Source: Acidobacteriota bacterium (lineage in GTDB: Bacteria; Acidobacteriota; Vicinamibacteria; Vicinamibacterales; Vicinamibacteraceae). Taken from it: a stretch of 64,000 bases of DNA. The translations under genes were made by a program, and so were the position numbers. The notes under the pieces are model-generated. The model was not told the origin of the DNA and did not search any database. It saw only the letters and a list, made by a program, of their open reading frames with translations. Shown one piece after another: positions 61,352 through 64,000 of this stretch; position 1 is the first letter of the stretch; each line of letters begins with the position of its first letter. The DNA lies in the NCBI GenBank assembly GCA_020845575.1, contig JADLFL010000055.1, forward strand, positions 20,533-84,532, read 5' to 3'.

Positions 61352-61605
61352 TCGGACACCTCGTAAACAGTCACCACGACGAGCAGTCTGGCCTCGGCGT
61401 CGGGTTCCACAACCACGACCCAGCGCGCGTTCTGATTGCGGACGTCAATCGTGAAGCGGCCAACGATGGCCGCCGGGCGAACCCCGACGGCTCGCTCCAG
61501 CATAGCCCGCACTTCCATCTCCGTCACACCACGCCGCTCCATGCGCGCTTCCGCGTGGCTGCTGAAAGAGAGGTCCCACGTCCACCAGTGCGGGAAGGTT
61601 GCCAT
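61348..61605 (-). CDS. DUF4258-family small protein (putative toxin)
   Basis: This 85-residue protein of the DUF4258 family has the RelE/BrnT-like pattern: LSFSSHAEARMERRGVTEMEV (helix with a His/Arg pair), GRFTIDVRNQNARWVVVVEP and LLVVVTVYEVSE (strands). The His-Ala-x-x-Arg-Met-x-x-Arg motif is the family mark. Start ATG 61605 gives the family length; the open frame upstream has no family similarity. Together with the DUF2283 gene it forms an intact two-gene TA-like operon. The direct target is unknown. Confidence 0.82.
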   Translation of the reverse strand: MATFPHWWTWDLSFSSHAEARMERRGVTEMEVRAMLERAVGVRPAAIVGRFTIDVRNQNARWVVVVEPDAEARLLVVVTVYEVSE

Positions 61606-62013
61606 CAGCGACGCCGAATTGTAGCGTCGTCGGCGAACCTCCCCCCGCCCGTGGACCCGTTCCTCCCTCCTCCTTTGTTCTCGCGCTTCGTCCCGCGACG
61701 CGCCGTCGAGGCAGGCATTCGCCATTCGGCATTACCCCGTCTCCTGTGACAACTTCCGTCGCTTCGCGGTACCGTCAGTTGTCGCTGGTGACGGAAATCG
61801 TCAGTCGATCGCCGGTTGTGGTCCGGCGTCCCGACGGCCGGAAGGTGGGGCGTGGCGTCAAAAGTGAGGTATTTGCGGGCGATCTGAGCGGAGCGGGGTG
61901 ACGCGGGCGGTGTGGCACCGCGCTTGCTATTGAGAGGAGCACGAGGATTCGGAGGCGCGGGGGACGCGACCTCCACCATCGGCTCACGCAGGACCGCTCA
62001 GAGGAGACAGGAC
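61606..62013. other. 408-bp intergenic region between TA module and pilin gene
   Basis: No gene was recognised here. The first ~140 bp are pyrimidine-rich. The segment around 61717-61735 (CATTCGCCATTCGGCATT) is a short near-direct repeat. The last ~100 bp contain the sigma-54-like promoter (61913-61928), an untranslated leader and the pilin ribosome-binding site GAGGAG at 62001-62006. Confidence 0.6.
61913..61928 (+). promoter_or_regulatory. Sigma-54 (RpoN) -24/-12 promoter of pilin gene 1
   Basis: TGGCAC, five bases, TTGCT. This is a full match to the sigma-54 consensus TGGCAC-N5-TTGCW, with the invariant GG and GC at the right spacing. The predicted transcription start is near 61939, giving a ~75-base leader before ATG 62014. 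Sigma-54 control of pilA is known in Pseudomonas, Myxococcus and Geobacter through PilR-type activators. Confidence 0.85.
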
Positions 62014-62553
62014 ATGAAGATTCGGAACAACAAGGGTTTCACGCTCATCGAGCTGCTGATCGTGGTTGCGATCATCGGCATCATCGCCGCCATCGCCATC
62101 CCGGGCCTCCTCCGCGCCCGCATGTCGGGCAACGAGGCCTCGGCCATCGGCTCGCTGCGGTCTACCAACAGCGCACAGGCGACCTATGGCGCCTCCGCGG
62201 CCGGCGGTGGCTACGCCAACGACCTCACGGTTCTGGGTATTGCTTGCCCGGGGAGCACGGAGCCTTTCCTGTCACGTGACCTCACGACGTCCAACGCTGT
62301 GCTCAAGAGCGGCTACACGGTGGTGCTCGCGGCTGGCGCGGTGGCCGGAGCTGGCCCGACAGACTGCAACGCGACGCCAACCTTCTTGTCGTACTACTCC
62401 ACGGCAATGCCTGCCGCACTGGGTAGCACGGGTGTCCGTGCCTTCGGGTCCACTCAGGGCGGGACGATCTGGGAGAACACCACAGGTGCTGCGGCGCCGA
62501 CGCTCGTTGAGATGGGTGCCGCGCCGACCGCGCAGGTTCGACCGATTCAGTAA
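62014..62553 (+). CDS. Type IV pilin/pseudopilin, pilin gene 1
   Basis: This is a 179-residue prepilin. The short leader MKIRNNKG is followed by the cleavage site G|FTLIELLIVVAIIGIIAAIA, split here as G|FTLIE and LLIVVAIIGIIAAIA, with the conserved Glu5 of the mature pilin. The helix continues IPGLLRARMSGNEASAIGSL, a form common in acidobacterial pilins. The C-terminal globular part has two Cys (CPGS and DCNA) that may form a disulfide, and ends TAQVRPIQ. The ribosome-binding site is GAGGAG, seven bases before ATG 62014. The gene is driven by the RpoN-type promoter above and ends in a strong terminator. Confidence 0.93.
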   Translation: MKIRNNKGFTLIELLIVVAIIGIIAAIAIPGLLRARMSGNEASAIGSLRSTNSAQATYGASAAGGGYANDLTVLGIACPGSTEPFLSRDLTTSNAVLKSGYTVVLAAGAVAGAGPTDCNATPTFLSYYSTAMPAALGSTGVRAFGSTQGGTIWENTTGAAAPTLVEMGAAPTAQVRPIQ

Positions 62554-62570
62554 GCACGACTCGCGGTAAG

Positions 62571-62618
62571 ACAGAGTGCCCTGTGGAGTTCAGGCTCCGC
62601 AGGGCACTCTGTCTTTTT
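62571..62618 (+). terminator. Strong intrinsic terminator after pilin gene 1
   Basis: An 18-bp stem (62571-62588 and 62595-62612, one G-T wobble) with loop TTCAGG, followed by a five-base T run at 62614-62618. It separates pilin gene 1 from pilin gene 2. Confidence 0.95.
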
Positions 62619-62666
62619 GTGCCAACCGAGCGCGAACTGTCGGATGGTACCTTCCACGCGCATGAG

Positions 62667-62682
62667 CGGCATTCTCTTTGCA
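62667..62682 (+). promoter_or_regulatory. Candidate sigma-54 promoter of pilin gene 2
   Basis: CGGCAT, five bases, TTGCA. It keeps the GG and GC dinucleotides and the spacing of the sigma-54 consensus with two mismatches in the -24 box. The predicted start near 62693 lies eight bases before the AGGAG ribosome-binding site of the second pilin gene. Confidence 0.6.
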
Positions 62683-62715
62683 AGAAACTCTGGCCACCAG
62701 AGGAGTAGCGTCGCC

Positions 62716-63216
62716 ATGTCAATGCGAATGAATACCGGTTTCACACTCATCGAACTGTTGATTGTTGTTGCGCTGATCGGCGTCCTGTCCGCGCTTGGCG
62801 CGCCGTTCCTCGTGGCGGCGAAGTCATCGGCGAACGAGGCATCTGCCATCAGTTCGCTGAGAACACTCAATAGCGGCCAGGCAGCCTATGCTTCAGGCTG
62901 TGGAGGCGGGGCCTACAGCGCGTCGCTTGCCGGACTTGTGAGCGGCGATTACGTCTCTCGCGATCTGGATATTTCGCCAAAGAGTGGCTTTGCCTTTGCC
63001 CTGGCCGTTGCGGCGTATCCCACCGGCCCCGCAGACTGCACAGGAGCAGCCACTTACCGCGGCTATTACTTCAGTGCCGATCCCCTTGGCGTGACTACGG
63101 GCCGGCGCGGCTTTGCTACCAACCAGGGCGGGACCATCTGGCAGGATACGAGCGGTGCGGCACCCGTCGAGCCATTCGTCGCCGCGGGAACCGTGTCGCC
63201 CCTCGCCACGCAGTAG
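62716..63216 (+). CDS. Type IV pilin-like protein, pilin gene 2
   Basis: This is a 166-residue prepilin. The leader MSMRMNTG precedes FTLIELLIVVALIGVLSALG, then the helix continues APFLVAAKSSANEASAISSL. It is clearly a paralogue of pilin gene 1: both have (S/G)NEASAI(S/G)SLR, two Cys (SGCGGG and DCTG) and the GTIW segment near the C-terminus. It is more diverged after residue 60. ATG 62716 has AGGAG at 62701-62705; ATG 62722 and 62728 are alternatives. It has its own candidate RpoN promoter and is not in one transcript with gene 1. It may be a minor pilin or an alternative major pilin. Confidence 0.9.
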   Translation: MSMRMNTGFTLIELLIVVALIGVLSALGAPFLVAAKSSANEASAISSLRTLNSGQAAYASGCGGGAYSASLAGLVSGDYVSRDLDISPKSGFAFALAVAAYPTGPADCTGAATYRGYYFSADPLGVTTGRRGFATNQGGTIWQDTSGAAPVEPFVAAGTVSPLATQ

Positions 63217-63226
63217 GCATCCTTCA

Positions 63227-63249
63227 AGCGGGCGGCTACTCCGCCTGCT
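63227..63249 (+). terminator. Hairpin after pilin gene 2
   Basis: A nine-base-pair stem (AGCGGGCGG / CCGCCTGCT, one G-T wobble) with loop CTACT, 11 bp after the pilin gene 2 stop. No T run follows, so termination strength is uncertain. It lies between two convergent genes. Confidence 0.35.
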
Positions 63250-63338
63250 CGCCCTTCGTCCGGGCAGCGCGATCGCCCTTCGGACTCCGGCCGAACACGT
63301 AGCGCGGTCCTTACGGGACAAAGGGAAACGGCGCGCGA

Positions 63339-63902
63339 TCACTGCGCGGCGTCGTGTGGTTCGAGCGCGCTGACGCGAGCGCCGAGCGCGGTGATGCGCC
63401 CGTCGAGCGCGGTGTCGCGGTCTTTCGCCGCGAGGTCGACGAGACCGAGCGCCGCGAGCACGTGATTCTGCTGATCGACGACCGCCTTCCAGCGGTCACG
63501 CTCGGCCTCGATGAGGACACGCAACTCCAGACGCAGGCTCTTGCGATCCGCGCGCAACTCCTTGCGCAGAGCGCCGCTCAAGTCCTTGTGCAGATCCTCA
63601 CGCAGACTCTTGCGCATGGCGATGAATTGCTCGCGCATGGAGTCACACACGGACACTCGCTCCGCTTCCAGTGCCTCCTTCAAATCCTCCTTCGTGGCGA
63701 ACCGCTCCAGTTCCTTCTTCAGGTCCTCCTTGGTGACGAACCCTTTCGGATCGTCAACGGTGGGGATCCCTTTCAGGTCCTCCTTCGTGGCGCACAGCGC
63801 CATGTCCGCCTTGGTGGCGCACAGCGCCACGTCTGCCTTCGTCGCGCACTGGGCCACGTCCGCCTTCGTGGCAAGTGTCGGAAGAATGTCTTCGAATCGC
63901 AT
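63339..63902 (-). CDS. Coiled-coil protein with TKAD/TKED repeats
   Basis: This is a 187-residue protein of unknown function. The start MRFEDILPTLATKADVAQC at 63902 was chosen by this recurring opening; the open frame upstream is unlikely to be coding. Residues ~11-40 hold three nine-residue repeats of the type ATKAD(V/M)A(Q/L)C. After a short linker come two TKEDLK units (VTKEDLKKELER, FATKEDLKEALEAER). The rest is a highly charged coiled coil (KSLREDLHKDL, KELRADRKSLRLEL). The regularly spaced Cys residues are uncommon in a cytosolic coil and could cross-link. Similar TKED-type coils appear in many bacteria without a known role. Confidence 0.75.
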   Translation of the reverse strand: MRFEDILPTLATKADVAQCATKADVALCATKADMALCATKEDLKGIPTVDDPKGFVTKEDLKKELERFATKEDLKEALEAERVSVCDSMREQFIAMRKSLREDLHKDLSGALRKELRADRKSLRLELRVLIEAERDRWKAVVDQQNHVLAALGLVDLAAKDRDTALDGRITALGARVSALEPHDAAQ

Positions 63903-64000
63903 CCCGTGTTCTCCGTCCCGGACGCCCCGGGGGCACGGGAGCGGGCCAACCATCCCGGACGACGACGGTCTCATCGTCGGACGGGAGAGTCAACAGGACC

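Overview
The window is high-GC DNA (GC-rich third positions, many GTG starts, ATGA/GTGA stop-start overlaps). It looks like a chromosome segment from the Acidobacteriota, probably the Vicinamibacteria (subdivision 6). That placement is inferred from the type IV pilin N-termini, from the remnant of an Oar-like TonB-receptor C-terminus, and from the dispersed CCGGCAA-type heptamer repeats. No rRNA, tRNA, CRISPR array, transposase or phage gene was seen.

Bases 1-10018 hold a catabolic block. It contains the tail of a large gene of unknown function, an HpaI-type aldolase, a tripartite tricarboxylate transporter (tctC-tctB-tctA), a secreted BNR/Asp-box sialidase-like protein with a DapA/NanA-type aldolase (minus strand), a remnant of a TonB receptor gene, and an L-fucose isomerase-family protein coupled to an unknown membrane protein. 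Together these suggest uptake and breakdown of sugars or sugar acids released from glycans.

Bases 10037-49549 are a very large exopolysaccharide/O-antigen locus. It has about ten free-standing glycosyltransferases of the GT2 and GT4 types and one methyltransferase-GT4 fusion. Nucleotide-sugar enzymes include an RmlD-type reductase, GDP-mannose 4,6-dehydratase, GDP-fucose synthase, a DegT aminotransferase and a CapD-type dehydratase. It also has a WecA-type initiating transferase fused to the membrane half of a FlaA1/WbpM-like enzyme. Two export routes lie side by side: Wzm/Wzt ABC export (plus a second, orphan Wzm) and a Wzx-like flippase with a Wzy-like membrane protein. Modifying functions are an FkbM methyltransferase, an alkaline-phosphatase/sulfatase-fold phosphotransferase and an AsnB amidotransferase. 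AsnB is translationally coupled to a 1244-residue secreted transglutaminase-like protein, which is itself coupled to the CapD enzyme.

Bases 49554-60022 are ten minus-strand genes in operon-like order: a GT4, thiS, a DUF2142-type membrane protein, thiG, a coiled-coil methyltransferase, a DUF3108 protein, two CDP-paratose-2-epimerase-like proteins, a GT2 and a UXS-like epimerase. The thiamine pair is split by a membrane protein that abuts one gene and overlaps the other.

Bases 60159-61605 hold decayed and intact toxin-antitoxin-like genes: vapB with a frameshifted vapC, a DUF104-type antitoxin with a nonsense codon, and an intact DUF4258/DUF2283 pair. Bases 61913-63216 hold two type IV pilin genes, each preceded by a sigma-54-type -24/-12 element. 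The first is closed by a strong intrinsic terminator. A coiled-coil repeat protein ends the window.

Two repeat families mark the ends of the window but were not noticed in the core polysaccharide locus. One is tandem 7-bp CCGGCAA units. The other is a GC-rich inverted element. Both occur in intergenic gaps and also inside the coding sequences of two genes.
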